Shown piece by piece: positions 6,685 through 16,332 of a stretch of 64,000 bases of DNA (position 1 is the first letter of the stretch; the number at the start of each line of letters is the position of its first letter). The stretch comes from Hahellaceae bacterium. Its GTDB lineage: Bacteria > Pseudomonadota > Gammaproteobacteria > Pseudomonadales > Oleiphilaceae. The notes under the pieces were generated by a model. The model had not been told where the DNA came from, did not search any database, and saw only the letters and a program-made list of their open reading frames with translations. Both the position numbers and the translations under genes were made by a program. Location of the stretch: assembly GCA_016744695.1 (NCBI GenBank), contig JADGDV010000009.1, positions 1-64,000 on the forward strand, given 5' to 3'.

Positions 6685-7791
6685 CTAAGTCTTCTTATTG
6701 TGCTGATCTAGTGCCCATCTAACATGTTCTTCAACAATGGTTGATGGGTAATTAAGCTTATTCTTTAATGCTTCAATAATCTCTATGGATGTTGGAGCAT
6801 TACCTAAAGCAATGGCGATATTACGTAGCCAGCTTTCATAACCCGCTCGTCGAATAGCAGAGCCCTCTGTTAATTTCAGAAAATCCTCTTCGGTCCAGTT
6901 AAATAGTTCAAGTAAGTCGGGTGTAGTAAATTGTTTTCTGGGTGAAAAATCACTTTCTTTTGAGGCTTTAGAGAACCGGTTCCATGGGCACACTAATTGG
7001 CAATCGTCACAGCCAAAAATGCGGTTACCCATTAATGAGCGTAATTCTTCAGGAATAGACCCTTTTAGTTCGATAGTTAAATATGAAATGCAGCGTCGGG
7101 CGTCAAGCACATAAGGAGATACAAAGGCATTGGTAGGGCATAGATCTAAACAGGCAGTGCATTGCCCGCAGTGATCTTTCTCATAGGGCTCATCAATAGG
7201 CAGTGGGATGTTGGTAAATATTTCGCCCAGAAAAAAATAAGTGCCTGCTTCACGGTTAATAATCATAGAGCTTTTACCAAACCAGCCCAGTCCACTTTTT
7301 TGTGCAAAGGCGCGCTCTAAAACGGGTGCGCTATCGACAAACGCTCTGAACTGGTAACCACCCATGGCTTCATTAATTTTCTGAGTGAGTTGGTTTAGTC
7401 TTTTTCGGATGAGCTTGTGATAATCACGCCCTAATGTATAGCGGGATATATAGCCTTTATTTTTGTTTTTTAGCACCTCGATCATTCGGCTATCTTCAGG
7501 TAGGTAATCCATTCTTAGGGAGATTACCCTTGAGGTCTCTTCAACCAGTTCATCCGGGTGATAGCGTTTGCTGCCATGCTTTCCCATGTAATCCATGTTG
7601 CCTTGGTATTTGTTTTCTAGCCATTCAATGAATCGTACTTCATGCTCTCCTGGGTCAACATCTGATATGCCTACTTGCTGAAAGCCAAGCTCACGTGACC
7701 AGATGTTAATATTTTCGGCCAGCGCTCGAAGTTCTGCTGTCGAAGGGGTAGGTGGAAGTGAAGGTGCTTGATTCATATCGCTATATTTCAA
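6685..7791 (-). CDS. queG: Epoxyqueuosine reductase QueG
   Basis: QueG reduces epoxyqueuosine to queuosine in tRNA, using cobalamin and two 4Fe-4S clusters. The 368 residues show both ferredoxin-type cysteine sets: CGQCTACLDLCP near residue 200 and CDDCQLVCPW near residue 250. HEAT-like repeats follow at the C terminus (SWLRNIAIALGN region). Two starts are possible, Met1 and Met6; both keep the whole domain. It is divergent from nnr, with 144 bp between. A shorter QueG-like protein is found at 32306 in the cobalamin cluster. Confidence 0.94.
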   Translation of the reverse strand: MKYSDMNQAPSLPPTPSTAELRALAENINIWSRELGFQQVGISDVDPGEHEVRFIEWLENKYQGNMDYMGKHGSKRYHPDELVEETSRVISLRMDYLPEDSRMIEVLKNKNKGYISRYTLGRDYHKLIRKRLNQLTQKINEAMGGYQFRAFVDSAPVLERAFAQKSGLGWFGKSSMIINREAGTYFFLGEIFTNIPLPIDEPYEKDHCGQCTACLDLCPTNAFVSPYVLDARRCISYLTIELKGSIPEELRSLMGNRIFGCDDCQLVCPWNRFSKASKESDFSPRKQFTTPDLLELFNWTEEDFLKLTEGSAIRRAGYESWLRNIAIALGNAPTSIEIIEALKNKLNYPSTIVEEHVRWALDQHNKKT

Positions 7792-7935
7792 CTACATTAA
7801 TAATTGTTTATAAAATGATCTTTTTATGACCCTTTGCTATACTTTACAGTAGGCTAAGGATCATTCTTTAAGCGTTTTATTAAAAGTCTTGGTTTTAGTA
7901 ATACGGCGCTTAGTTGGTGTGTAAAAGATTATACA

Positions 7936-9456
7936 ATGAATAATAAAATGTTACCCGACAAGCTTTATACTGCCGAGCAGGTAAGAGACCTAGACCGCAT
8001 TGCGATAGAGTCTATTCCTGTTGACGGTTTTGAGTTGATGAAAAGAGCCGGGCGAGCGGCCTTTAGAGTGTTGCTTCGCCAGTGGCCGCATATGACGTCG
8101 CTGTCGGTGTTTTGTGGTGGAGGCAATAACGGCGGTGATGGTCTTGTTATTGCTGGCCTAGCTGTTCAAAAAGGCATTGTGGTTGATCTTGTTTTGCTGG
8201 CCGAGCCAAATGATTATAAAAGAGAGGCGGCTTCAGCTTGGCTATGGTTAAAGCAGCTCATTGAAAAAGAGCCTGAAGCCAAGGAGTTACTCACCATTAA
8301 TGCGTGGCGGTCAGGGTACGAAATTACGGCTGATGTTATCGTCGACTGTCTTCTAGGTACGGGCTTAATGGGCGATGTACGAGGAAGCTACGCTGAAGTT
8401 ATTAAAGCGATCAATCATGCTGAAAAGCCGGTTTTAGCGGTAGATATTCCCTCAGGCCTTTGTAGTGATACAGGCCGAGTACTCGGTTGTGCGGTTAGTG
8501 CGGCACATACTATGACGTTTATAGGTGTAAAGCAGGGCTTGTTGACAGGTGAGGCCCCGAATTACGTCGGACAACTAGATTATGATGGATTGGGTGTACC
8601 TGAGTCGGTTTTTAATCAGGTTAATTATAATTGCCTAAGAGCTGACTGGAGTTTGTTAAAAAGCGCTATACCTAGAAGAAGCAGGACGGCTCACAAAGGT
8701 GTATTTGGTCGAGTATTAATTATTGGCGGCGATCATGGTATGGCGGGTGCCGCATTAATGGCTGCCGACGCTGCCTGCCGTGTAGGCGCTGGTTTAATTT
8801 ATGCGGCCACGAGACCAGAACATGTGCCTGGGTGGTTGGCTCATCGTCCTGAAGTGATGGTTAAAGGACTTGATATTACTCAGCATGTTGAAGCAATGCT
8901 TGAATCAGTGGATGTCATTGTTGTTGGCCCTGGTTTGGGTCAGAAGGCGTGGGGGCAACAGTTGTTTCAGAAGGCGCTTTTAGTCAATAAACCTATGGTT
9001 ATTGATGCTGATGCACTTAATCTGTTGGCTCAGAAAGAAGTAGCCCCTAGAGATAATTGGGTGTTAACACCTCATCCAGGAGAGGCTGCGCGTCTACTAG
9101 GGTGTACTATAGAAGAAGTAGAGCAGGACCGATTTGGTGCAATTTGTTTATTGCAGAAAAATTATGGTGGCACGATTATTTTAAAAGGAGCGGGTACCTT
9201 AATAGCCTCACCTACCGCACTCTACCTAGTTAATTCAGGTAATCCTGGTATGGCGAGTGGTGGTATGGGGGATGTTTTGAGTGGGTTATTGGGTGGTTTG
9301 CTGGCTCAAAAAGAAATATTGAATAGTGTCGTTGCCCCTATTGCAGTCGCTTTGCATGGTGAGGCCGCGAACTTGGCAAGCGAGAAGGTAGGTGAATACA
9401 GTCTTCTTGCGTCAGATGTTATTAATGCTGTACCTGAGTTGCTCAAAGAAAACTGA
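7936..9456 (+). CDS. nnr: Bifunctional NAD(P)HX epimerase/dehydratase
   Basis: This enzyme repairs hydrated NADH and NADPH: the N-terminal YjeF_N half epimerises NAD(P)HX and the C-terminal half dehydrates the S form using ADP. The 506-residue length fits the fused bacterial form. The N-terminal half (about 10-225) has the GGGNNGGDG phosphate-binding motif. The C-terminal ribokinase-like half (about 235-500) has GGDHGMAGAA and the catalytic SGGMGDVLSG loop. It starts the rightward block nnr-tsaE-amiB-mutL-miaA, a conserved order in gammaproteobacteria. Confidence 0.96.
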   Translation: MNNKMLPDKLYTAEQVRDLDRIAIESIPVDGFELMKRAGRAAFRVLLRQWPHMTSLSVFCGGGNNGGDGLVIAGLAVQKGIVVDLVLLAEPNDYKREAASAWLWLKQLIEKEPEAKELLTINAWRSGYEITADVIVDCLLGTGLMGDVRGSYAEVIKAINHAEKPVLAVDIPSGLCSDTGRVLGCAVSAAHTMTFIGVKQGLLTGEAPNYVGQLDYDGLGVPESVFNQVNYNCLRADWSLLKSAIPRRSRTAHKGVFGRVLIIGGDHGMAGAALMAADAACRVGAGLIYAATRPEHVPGWLAHRPEVMVKGLDITQHVEAMLESVDVIVVGPGLGQKAWGQQLFQKALLVNKPMVIDADALNLLAQKEVAPRDNWVLTPHPGEAARLLGCTIEEVEQDRFGAICLLQKNYGGTIILKGAGTLIASPTALYLVNSGNPGMASGGMGDVLSGLLGGLLAQKEILNSVVAPIAVALHGEAANLASEKVGEYSLLASDVINAVPELLKEN

Positions 9457-9515
9457 TAGAATGGTCAGCTTGAATATGAATGTTGGCGGGTGATAATGGG
9501 TGAGGTTGGTTGTTT

Positions 9516-10010
9516 GTGAGTGAAGTTCATAACCTGAATTATAGTACGGTACTAAAGGATGAAGCTGAAACAGTTGCGCTGGGTGAGTTGCTGTCAAAAG
9601 CGAGTAATGGCTCAGGTATTGTATTTTTACATGGTGACCTAGGTATGGGGAAAACCACCTTGTGCCGAGGTGTTTTGCATGGATTGGGTCATAAAGGGCA
9701 TGTTAAAAGCCCTACGTATACCTTAGTGGAACCTTATGAGTTGGCTGAAAATACGGTTTATCATTTTGACTTATATCGTCTGGCGGAACCCGAAGAATTG
9801 GAGTTTATGGGGATAAGAGATTATCTTGATCAGCAGGCATTATCTATTATTGAGTGGCCTGAAAAAGGGATGGGTATTTTACCCCCTGCAGACCTTGAAT
9901 TGAATTTTGAAATGTCAGGCATGGGGCGACTTGTGCGTTGGCATGGTAATACTGAATACGGTAAATCAGTTGCTACAAAGCTAATGAACTTATGCTCGAT
10001 GGAGCGTTAA
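9516..10010 (+). CDS. tsaE: tRNA threonylcarbamoyladenosine ATPase TsaE
   Basis: TsaE is the small ATPase that works with TsaB and TsaD to make t6A37 in tRNA. The P-loop GDLGMGKTT lies near residue 45, followed by SPTYTLV and the E-W-P motif (IIEWPEKG) near residue 113. There is no ATG start; GTG at 9516 (MSEVHNL) is preferred, with TTG at 9510 as an alternative. The resulting 164 residues fit the family (150-165). It lies 59 bp after nnr and before amiB, as in related genomes. Confidence 0.94.
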   Translation: MSEVHNLNYSTVLKDEAETVALGELLSKASNGSGIVFLHGDLGMGKTTLCRGVLHGLGHKGHVKSPTYTLVEPYELAENTVYHFDLYRLAEPEELEFMGIRDYLDQQALSIIEWPEKGMGILPPADLELNFEMSGMGRLVRWHGNTEYGKSVATKLMNLCSMER

Positions 10011-10067
10011 GTGTGTGTCTGAAAATAAAATGGTGTTCTCTAGTGGTCGTACGTATGGTGCAGTGTA

Positions 10068-11414
10068 ATGAGTTCATATAAAAATATATTAAGCTTGAAA
10101 CTTCAGTGGGTGTTGGGGGTTTTGTGTATCTTCCTCAGTGCTGTGAGCTATAGCGCGACAATTACTAATGCGCGGGTTTGGCCTGCACCTGATCATACTC
10201 GGTTAGTGCTTGAGGTGTCGGCCGGTGTTGAGCATAAATTATTTACGCTAAATAACCCTAGTCGAATTGTAGTGGATTTATCTAATGCTAAATCACTGAC
10301 GGATCTTTCTGACCTTTCATTGAAAGGTAGCCCTATTAAGCGAATTCGAACGGCTGTGCGCAATAATAAAGATTTGCGTATTGTGTTAGATATAAGTCGC
10401 TCGGTGACCCCTAAAAGTTTTACCTTAAAGCCTAATCAGCAATACGGCAATCGCTTGGTGCTTGATCTTCATGAGAAAAAAACAACGTCAAACAAGCCTA
10501 AAGTTGTAAAGTCAGTTGACCAGCAAAAGAAAAGAGATATCGTCGTGGTTATCGATGCGGGGCACGGCGGAGAAGACCCTGGTGCTTTAGGGCCTGGGCG
10601 TGTAAGAGAAAAAACGGTTGTTTTGGCTATCGCAAAAGAGCTGCAAAAACTGGTAAATAATAAGCCTGGTTTTAAAGCAAAAATGACGCGCAACGGTGAT
10701 TATTACATTGGTTTACGTCAGCGTACCAAGCTGGCGAGAAAGTATAATGCTGATTTATTTATCTCTATTCATGCGGATGCATTTCATAAACCTCAGGCCA
10801 ATGGTGCCTCTGTTTATGCATTATCTAAGCGGGGGTCAACTAGTGAGGCGGCCCGTTGGCTAGCTAAGAAAGAGAATAGTGCAGATCTAATTGGTGGGAT
10901 TATTAGCCTTGATGACAAAGATGATGTGCTGGCGAGTGTTTTACTCGACCTTTCGATGACGGGCAGCTTAAAAGCAAGTTTGGGTGTGGGTTCTCATGTG
11001 CTTCAGTCTATGGGGCGTATGGCTCGCTTGCATAAAAAAGGCGTTGAGCAAGCAGGGTTTGTGGTGCTTAAATCACCCGATATTCCATCAATATTGGTTG
11101 AAACGGGTTTTATATCTAATCCATCAGAGGCTAAGCGTTTAAAAACACGTAAATACCAGAAGCAAATGGCGAACGCTATATTTAAAGGGGTGTATAAGCA
11201 TTTTACCGCAACGCCTCCACAAGGTACGTTGTTGGCGTACCAGCAATATAATCGAGCGTTATCATCGCCTAAGAAATACAAAATTCAACGGGGAGATACG
11301 CTTTCCGGTATTGCAAAAAATCACCAGGTGACACTTAGTCAATTAAGAAGAGAAAACCGATTGCAAACAGACATTGTTAAAATTGGGCAAGTTCTTCGTA
11401 TTCCTGCATCTTAA
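10068..11414 (+). CDS. amiB: N-acetylmuramoyl-L-alanine amidase AmiB
   Basis: A periplasmic zinc amidase that cuts the peptide from peptidoglycan glycan strands during septum splitting. Of 448 residues, the first 30 form a signal peptide, about 30-140 an AMIN localisation domain (VVDLSNA), and about 160-385 the Amidase_3 domain: the zinc His in DAGHGGEDPGA, HADAF, and the catalytic Glu in VETGFISNP. A LysM peptidoglycan-binding repeat (RGDTLSGIAKNH) fills 402-447. The domain order matches Pseudomonas-type AmiB; E. coli AmiB lacks the LysM repeat. It lies between tsaE and mutL, the usual place. Confidence 0.95.
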   Translation: MSSYKNILSLKLQWVLGVLCIFLSAVSYSATITNARVWPAPDHTRLVLEVSAGVEHKLFTLNNPSRIVVDLSNAKSLTDLSDLSLKGSPIKRIRTAVRNNKDLRIVLDISRSVTPKSFTLKPNQQYGNRLVLDLHEKKTTSNKPKVVKSVDQQKKRDIVVVIDAGHGGEDPGALGPGRVREKTVVLAIAKELQKLVNNKPGFKAKMTRNGDYYIGLRQRTKLARKYNADLFISIHADAFHKPQANGASVYALSKRGSTSEAARWLAKKENSADLIGGIISLDDKDDVLASVLLDLSMTGSLKASLGVGSHVLQSMGRMARLHKKGVEQAGFVVLKSPDIPSILVETGFISNPSEAKRLKTRKYQKQMANAIFKGVYKHFTATPPQGTLLAYQQYNRALSSPKKYKIQRGDTLSGIAKNHQVTLSQLRRENRLQTDIVKIGQVLRIPAS

Positions 11415-11438
11415 AATTAATTTGGTTTTTATAAGAAA

Positions 11439-13421
11439 ATGAGTCGAATTCATAAATTATCCCCTCGATTAGCTAACCAAATAGCTGCAGGGGAGGTAGT
11501 TGAACGCCCTGCATCTGTCGTTAAAGAGCTATTAGAAAACTCCCTTGATGCGGGCGCACGTAACGTTGATATCGATGTTGAAAATGGTGGCATCAAGTTA
11601 ATTAGGATTCGTGATAATGGCATGGGGATTGATCAGAGCGATCTCCCTATGGCACTGAGTCGCCACGCGACCAGTAAAATCGACACATTAGATGATCTTG
11701 AAGCGGTAGCTACGCTGGGTTTTCGTGGTGAAGCATTGGCCAGTATTAGCTCGGTTTCTCGTTTGGCATTAACCTCCCGTCCGCGTAAAAATGGTACTAC
11801 TGCTATACTAGATGTGGCGCCAGAAGGTGATGACTCCCTCTTTCAAAATGAGCCTGTAGACGAGCATCAGCATGTTAATAATGAGGGCGGATGGAAGGTT
11901 GAAGCTGAAGGTCGGGACATGGATGCGAAGCTTAGCCCTGCTGCGCACCCAGAAGGAACCACGCTGGAAGTACGTGATTTATTCTTTAATACGCCGGCTC
12001 GAAGAAAATTTCTCAAAACTGAAAAAACAGAATTTGGCCACCTAGAAGAAGTCGTTAAACGACAGGCGCTAAGTCGTTTTGAGGTGGGTTTTTCACTTCG
12101 TCATAATCAGCGCACCATTCATTCTTTACGCCCTGCTTCAACACTACAAGATAAAGAGCGACGTGTAGCTGCGCTTTGTGGTTCACAGTTTATGGAAAGC
12201 TCTGTAGTCATTGATGTTGAAGCATCAGGGCTTAAGTTGTGGGGGTGGGTTGCTCAACCTACGTTTTCTCGAAGTAAGGCTGATTTGCAGTACTTTTTTG
12301 TTAATGGGCGCGTTATTCGTGATCGCTTGGTCGCTCATGCTGTAAAGCAAGCGTATCGTGATGTGCTTTATCATGGTCGGCATTCTGCATTTGTACTCTA
12401 TCTTGAGCTTGACCCTGCTAATGTTGATGTAAATGTACACCCTACTAAGCATGAGGTTCGCTTTCGTGATGGGCGTCTTGTGCATGATTTTATTTTCAGG
12501 AGTCTACATAAGGCTTTGGCTGATGTAAGGCCTGATGATCAGTTTGGTTCGGGTGAGCGCTTGGACTCGTCTGGTGATGTGATTTTTTCAGGGCAGGGCG
12601 TTACTCCTGGCTCATTGGTCGGTAATGGGGGTTCATCAGAAGGGAGTGCCGACTCCTCTTCATATACTCCTTCATACGGTTCTCAATCCACCATGCCTTT
12701 GAGGGATTCGCTATCTCGTACCGCGATTCAAGAGCAAATGGCGGGCTATGGTGAGTTGCACCCTGACACTCCAAGAGGAGAGTCCGAATCTGTTGCTATA
12801 AATAACGTGATGGGGTCCAGTGACAGTGAGCAGCTTGAACCTCCCTTAGGTTTTGCGATTGCTCAATTACATGGCATTTATATATTATCTCAAAGCTCTA
12901 AAGGTTTGATTGTGGTTGATATGCATGCCGCTCATGAACGTATAACGTATGAGCGAATGAAGCTAGCCTATGCAGACCAGGGTGTAAAAGCGCAGCCTCT
13001 TCTGGTGCCTGTGACCATTGCGGTGAGTCAGCGAGAAGCCTCTGTTTCAGAGGAGTATGAGGAGCAATTTAAAAAATTGGGTCTGCAGATTGAGCGCATA
13101 GGGCCTGAATCTTTAGTGATTAGGCAAGTGCCTGCTTTCTTAAGGAATGCTGATAGTGAACAATTGGTCAGAGATGTTATTTCTGATGTCTCAGAGCATG
13201 GTACAAGTGACCGAGTAGAGGCGCTCGCTAATGAAATGATGGGTACGATGGCGTGCCATGGTTCGGTGAGGGCTAATCGTCAACTTACCGTGCCAGAAAT
13301 GAATGCATTGCTCCGAGATATGGAGGTTACAGAGCGTTCAGGTCAATGTAATCATGGTCGTCCAACCTGGACTGTGGTGACGATGTCAGAGTTAGATAAA
13401 CTCTTTCTTCGGGGTCGTTAG
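11439..13421 (+). CDS. mutL: DNA mismatch repair protein MutL
   Basis: MutL couples MutS mismatch recognition to strand cutting. The GHKL ATPase domain fills the first ~330 residues: the [14 protein letters not shown] and [10 protein letters not shown] motifs are all intact. A Ser/Gly-rich linker (about 380-460) leads to the C-terminal dimerisation domain. At residue 494 the motif DMHA-(2)-E-(4)-E is present, matching the metal-binding endonuclease motif (usually DQHA) of MutL proteins that cut DNA themselves. QCNHGRPT near residue 640 also belongs to this nuclease site. This suggests methylation-independent repair of the Pseudomonas type rather than the MutH/Dam type. 660 residues, 24 bp after amiB. 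Confidence 0.96.
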   Translation: MSRIHKLSPRLANQIAAGEVVERPASVVKELLENSLDAGARNVDIDVENGGIKLIRIRDNGMGIDQSDLPMALSRHATSKIDTLDDLEAVATLGFRGEALASISSVSRLALTSRPRKNGTTAILDVAPEGDDSLFQNEPVDEHQHVNNEGGWKVEAEGRDMDAKLSPAAHPEGTTLEVRDLFFNTPARRKFLKTEKTEFGHLEEVVKRQALSRFEVGFSLRHNQRTIHSLRPASTLQDKERRVAALCGSQFMESSVVIDVEASGLKLWGWVAQPTFSRSKADLQYFFVNGRVIRDRLVAHAVKQAYRDVLYHGRHSAFVLYLELDPANVDVNVHPTKHEVRFRDGRLVHDFIFRSLHKALADVRPDDQFGSGERLDSSGDVIFSGQGVTPGSLVGNGGSSEGSADSSSYTPSYGSQSTMPLRDSLSRTAIQEQMAGYGELHPDTPRGESESVAINNVMGSSDSEQLEPPLGFAIAQLHGIYILSQSSKGLIVVDMHAAHERITYERMKLAYADQGVKAQPLLVPVTIAVSQREASVSEEYEEQFKKLGLQIERIGPESLVIRQVPAFLRNADSEQLVRDVISDVSEHGTSDRVEALANEMMGTMACHGSVRANRQLTVPEMNALLRDMEVTERSGQCNHGRPTWTVVTMSELDKLFLRGR

Positions 13422-13437
13422 GTGTTATGGTCTATAA

Positions 13438-14475
13438 ATGGAGATGGCAATGGGCATGGTGAATGGTAGTAATGGTAAACGCCCGATAGTTATTTATTTA
13501 ATGGGGCCTACTGCTTCTGGGAAGACAGATTTAGCCGTTGCGCTAACTAAAGCGCTTCCGTGCGATATCATCAGTGTTGATTCTGCCTTAGTTTATCGGG
13601 ATATGAATATTGGCACAGCAAAACCCGGTGCTGATGTATTAGATGATGCACCTCATCGCTTAATTAATCTTTGTGATCCGTCTTCATCTTATTCTGCTGC
13701 CCAGTTTAGAGAAGACGCTTTACGTGAGATGGCTGATATTATTGGTAAAGGGCGTATCCCACTACTGGTGGGTGGCACTATGATGTACTTTAAGTCTTTG
13801 GATCAGGGCTTGGCGACGTTGCCTTCCGCAGACCCTGTTATTAGGCAACGAATACTGGATGAAGCGGAAGAAAAAGGGTGGGAATACCTTCATCAGCGTT
13901 TACAGAAAATAGACCCCGAATCAGCTAAGAGAATACACCCAAATGACCCACAGAGACTTCAGCGAGCACTTGAGGTTTATGAAATATCAGGTAAAACGTT
14001 AACTGAATTCTGGTCTGAACAGGCTGAAATAAAAGAAAACCAAGAAACTGGACAGAATTTCGATGCGCATTACACTAAAGTAGGAAGGGATTCTTTTGAT
14101 TCTTTATCGTATAATGCGTTAAATATTGCGGTTTTACCTAAAGAACGTACTACTCTTCATGAGAGAATTGCTCTAAGATTCAAACAAATGTTAGAACAAG
14201 GCTTTGTTGATGAAGTTAAACGGCTGCATCAACGTGGTGATCTTGATCTTTCTATGCCTTCTATGCGATGCGTTGGATATCGTCAGGTATGGGAATATCT
14301 AGAAGGTAAGCTCGATTATGATGAGATGGTAGAAAGAGGCATTATTGCGACTCGGCAACTGGCGAAACGACAGATTACCTGGTTGAGACGATGGCCTGAC
14401 TTGCATTGGTTAGAGTCAGAAGACTCAGAATTACTTGCTAGGGTCTTGAAATTAGTCGACTCCGCCTCCATTTAG
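13438..14475 (+). CDS. miaA: tRNA dimethylallyltransferase MiaA
   Basis: MiaA adds the isopentenyl group to A37 of tRNAs reading UNN codons. The P-loop GPTASGKTD lies near residue 22, followed by DSALVYRDM and the GGTMMYF region near 110. The frame has four close ATG codons (13438, 13444, 13450, 13456). A GGAG at 13440-13443 would serve 13450 best, so the protein is 341-345 residues. An insert near residues 200-220 (ENQETGQNF region) is longer than I expect for E. coli. It lies 16 bp after mutL and upstream of hfq, the classical order. Confidence 0.95.
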   Translation: MEMAMGMVNGSNGKRPIVIYLMGPTASGKTDLAVALTKALPCDIISVDSALVYRDMNIGTAKPGADVLDDAPHRLINLCDPSSSYSAAQFREDALREMADIIGKGRIPLLVGGTMMYFKSLDQGLATLPSADPVIRQRILDEAEEKGWEYLHQRLQKIDPESAKRIHPNDPQRLQRALEVYEISGKTLTEFWSEQAEIKENQETGQNFDAHYTKVGRDSFDSLSYNALNIAVLPKERTTLHERIALRFKQMLEQGFVDEVKRLHQRGDLDLSMPSMRCVGYRQVWEYLEGKLDYDEMVERGIIATRQLAKRQITWLRRWPDLHWLESEDSELLARVLKLVDSASI

Positions 14476-14582
14476 CATCGTAGCGATTAATAGTAATAAA
14501 AATGTACCAAACTACTTAAACTTTTTAGTTTGTATTTTGCAGACTGAAGGAACGCGTTAAACATAAAAACAGGAGATAAGAG

Positions 14583-14834
14583 ATGTCAAAAGGGCACTCA
14601 TTACAAGACCCTTATTTAAATGCACTGCGCAAAGAGCGTATTCCAGTATCCATCTTCCTGGTAAATGGCATTAAATTACAAGGGCAAATTGAATCATTTG
14701 ATCAATTTGTTATTTTACTGAAAAACACAGTAAGCCAGATGGTGTATAAGCACGCGATCTCTACTGTGGTACCTGCTAGAAATGTACGTATTGCACCTGA
14801 AGAGGGTGAAAAGAAACCTGAAGATAATGCCTAA
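14583..14834 (+). CDS. hfq: RNA chaperone Hfq
   Basis: Hfq is the hexameric Sm-like protein that pairs small RNAs with mRNAs. The 83-residue protein has the Sm1 motif ([16 protein letters not shown]) and the Sm2 motif with the typical [10 protein letters not shown]. The C-terminal tail is short and acidic, as in Pseudomonas-type Hfq. A strong AGGAGATAAG ribosome-binding site precedes the start. The 107-bp gap after miaA is AT-rich and could hold its own promoter. hflX follows 33 bp downstream. Confidence 0.97.
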   Translation: MSKGHSLQDPYLNALRKERIPVSIFLVNGIKLQGQIESFDQFVILLKNTVSQMVYKHAISTVVPARNVRIAPEEGEKKPEDNA

Positions 14835-14867
14835 ATTATTATCATTGTTAAATAGAGAGTAAGTCGA

Positions 14868-16187
14868 TTGTTTGAACGTCCGGATACAGGTGAGCGAGCA
14901 GTACTCGTTCATCTAGAATTTTCATCCGACCGTGAACGCGAAGACCCTCAGGAATTTAATGAGTTGGTGCGATCAGCTGGTGTAGAGCCCATGACTTTGG
15001 TTAAGGGCTCTAGAAGTCATCCTAGCCCGCGTTATTTTGTGGGTGAAGGAAAGCTTGATGAAATTCGTCAGGCGGTAGAGCTTTACGATGCCGATGTTGT
15101 GCTTTTCAATCATTCACTGTCCCCAAGCCAAGAACGAAATATTGAAGCGGCTCTCGAGTGTCGAGTAATCGATAGAACGGGCGTTATTCTTGATATTTTT
15201 GCTCAGAGAGCAAGAACGCATGAAGGAAAGCTTCAGGTTGAACTTGCTCAACTAGAGCATATGTCTACCCGCTTGATTCGTGGTTGGACACACCTTGAAC
15301 GCCAGAAAGGCGGGATTGGAATGCGTGGGCCTGGTGAGACTCAGTTAGAAACCGATCGCAGGCTCCTTAGAGTTCGAATTAAATCGATAAATAAGCGCCT
15401 TGATAAAGTTCGAAAGCAAAGAGATCAGGGGCGTCGAGCGCGAGTGCGGGCTGATGTGCCCACACTATCGTTGGTTGGTTATACCAATGCCGGAAAATCT
15501 ACACTTTTTAATCATATTACTGAATCAGGTGTTTATGTTGCAGATCAATTGTTTGCAACGCTAGACCCTACATTAAGGCGCATGGAATTACCTGATGTTG
15601 GAAGGGTTATTCTGATAGATACGGTTGGCTTTATACGGCATTTACCGCACAAATTAGTGGAGTCTTTTCGGGCAACGCTTGAAGAAACATGCAGTGCGAA
15701 TCTTTTACTGCATGTTATAGACTGCCATGATGAGAATCGACTTGATAATATTGAGCAGGTTGATTTAGTGCTCGAAGAGATAGGTGCTAATGAAGTCCCG
15801 GTTTTACATGTTTACAATAAACTAGATTTGCTGGATGATCGTGAGCCTAGAGTTGATCGAGACGAAGACGGCAAGCCTATCAGGGTTTGGGTGTCTGCAG
15901 TAACAGGTGCCGGCATGGAATTGCTATTTGACGCTGTTTCAGAGTTGTTGGCAGAAGAAATTGTACATGAACGTGTGTTGTTGGATAATCAAAGTGGTCG
16001 GGTTCGAGCACTTTTTTATGAAGCGGGTGCTGTGTTAACGGAAACGTTCGATGACGCAGGGCGGGCCTGTCTTGAAATTAGGTTGCAACGACATGATTTT
16101 AGTCAGCTTTTACGTAAAGCTGATATAAATGAAAATGAACTAATTTTTCAGGGTGATACTTTGGATTTTGATGAATCAGTTCATTAA
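14868..16187 (+). CDS. hflX: Ribosome-rescue GTPase HflX
   Basis: HflX is a GTPase that binds the 50S subunit and splits stalled ribosomes. The 439-residue protein has the HflX N-terminal domain (about 1-195), including the family motif GGIGMRGPGETQLE near 150, then the G domain with GYTNAGKST near 205, DTVGFI near 250 and NKLD near 320. The start is TTG at 14868, behind an AGAGAGT site, giving a protein beginning MFERPDTGERAVLVHLE as in Pseudomonas relatives. A hairpin terminator at 16251 separates it from hflK. Confidence 0.95.
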   Translation: MFERPDTGERAVLVHLEFSSDREREDPQEFNELVRSAGVEPMTLVKGSRSHPSPRYFVGEGKLDEIRQAVELYDADVVLFNHSLSPSQERNIEAALECRVIDRTGVILDIFAQRARTHEGKLQVELAQLEHMSTRLIRGWTHLERQKGGIGMRGPGETQLETDRRLLRVRIKSINKRLDKVRKQRDQGRRARVRADVPTLSLVGYTNAGKSTLFNHITESGVYVADQLFATLDPTLRRMELPDVGRVILIDTVGFIRHLPHKLVESFRATLEETCSANLLLHVIDCHDENRLDNIEQVDLVLEEIGANEVPVLHVYNKLDLLDDREPRVDRDEDGKPIRVWVSAVTGAGMELLFDAVSELLAEEIVHERVLLDNQSGRVRALFYEAGAVLTETFDDAGRACLEIRLQRHDFSQLLRKADINENELIFQGDTLDFDESVH

Positions 16188-16250
16188 ATGAAAATTTGTT
16201 AATTTAAGGCAGTGTTAGATTAAGTTAGACTAGAGAAAAACGACGTGAAG

Positions 16251-16284
16251 CCAGAGTTGTCTTTAAAAGGAACTCTGGTTTTTC
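16251..16284 (+). terminator. Rho-independent terminator after hflX
   Basis: The stem CCAGAGTT (16251-16258) pairs with AACTCTGG (16271-16278), followed by TTTTT. It ends the hfq-hflX transcript, so hflKC probably has its own promoter in the 16285-16332 gap or receives read-through. Confidence 0.8.
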
Positions 16285-16332
16285 TATGATTAATTTTTAT
16301 TAACCTATAAATATGAAATAACGGAGAGTCCT

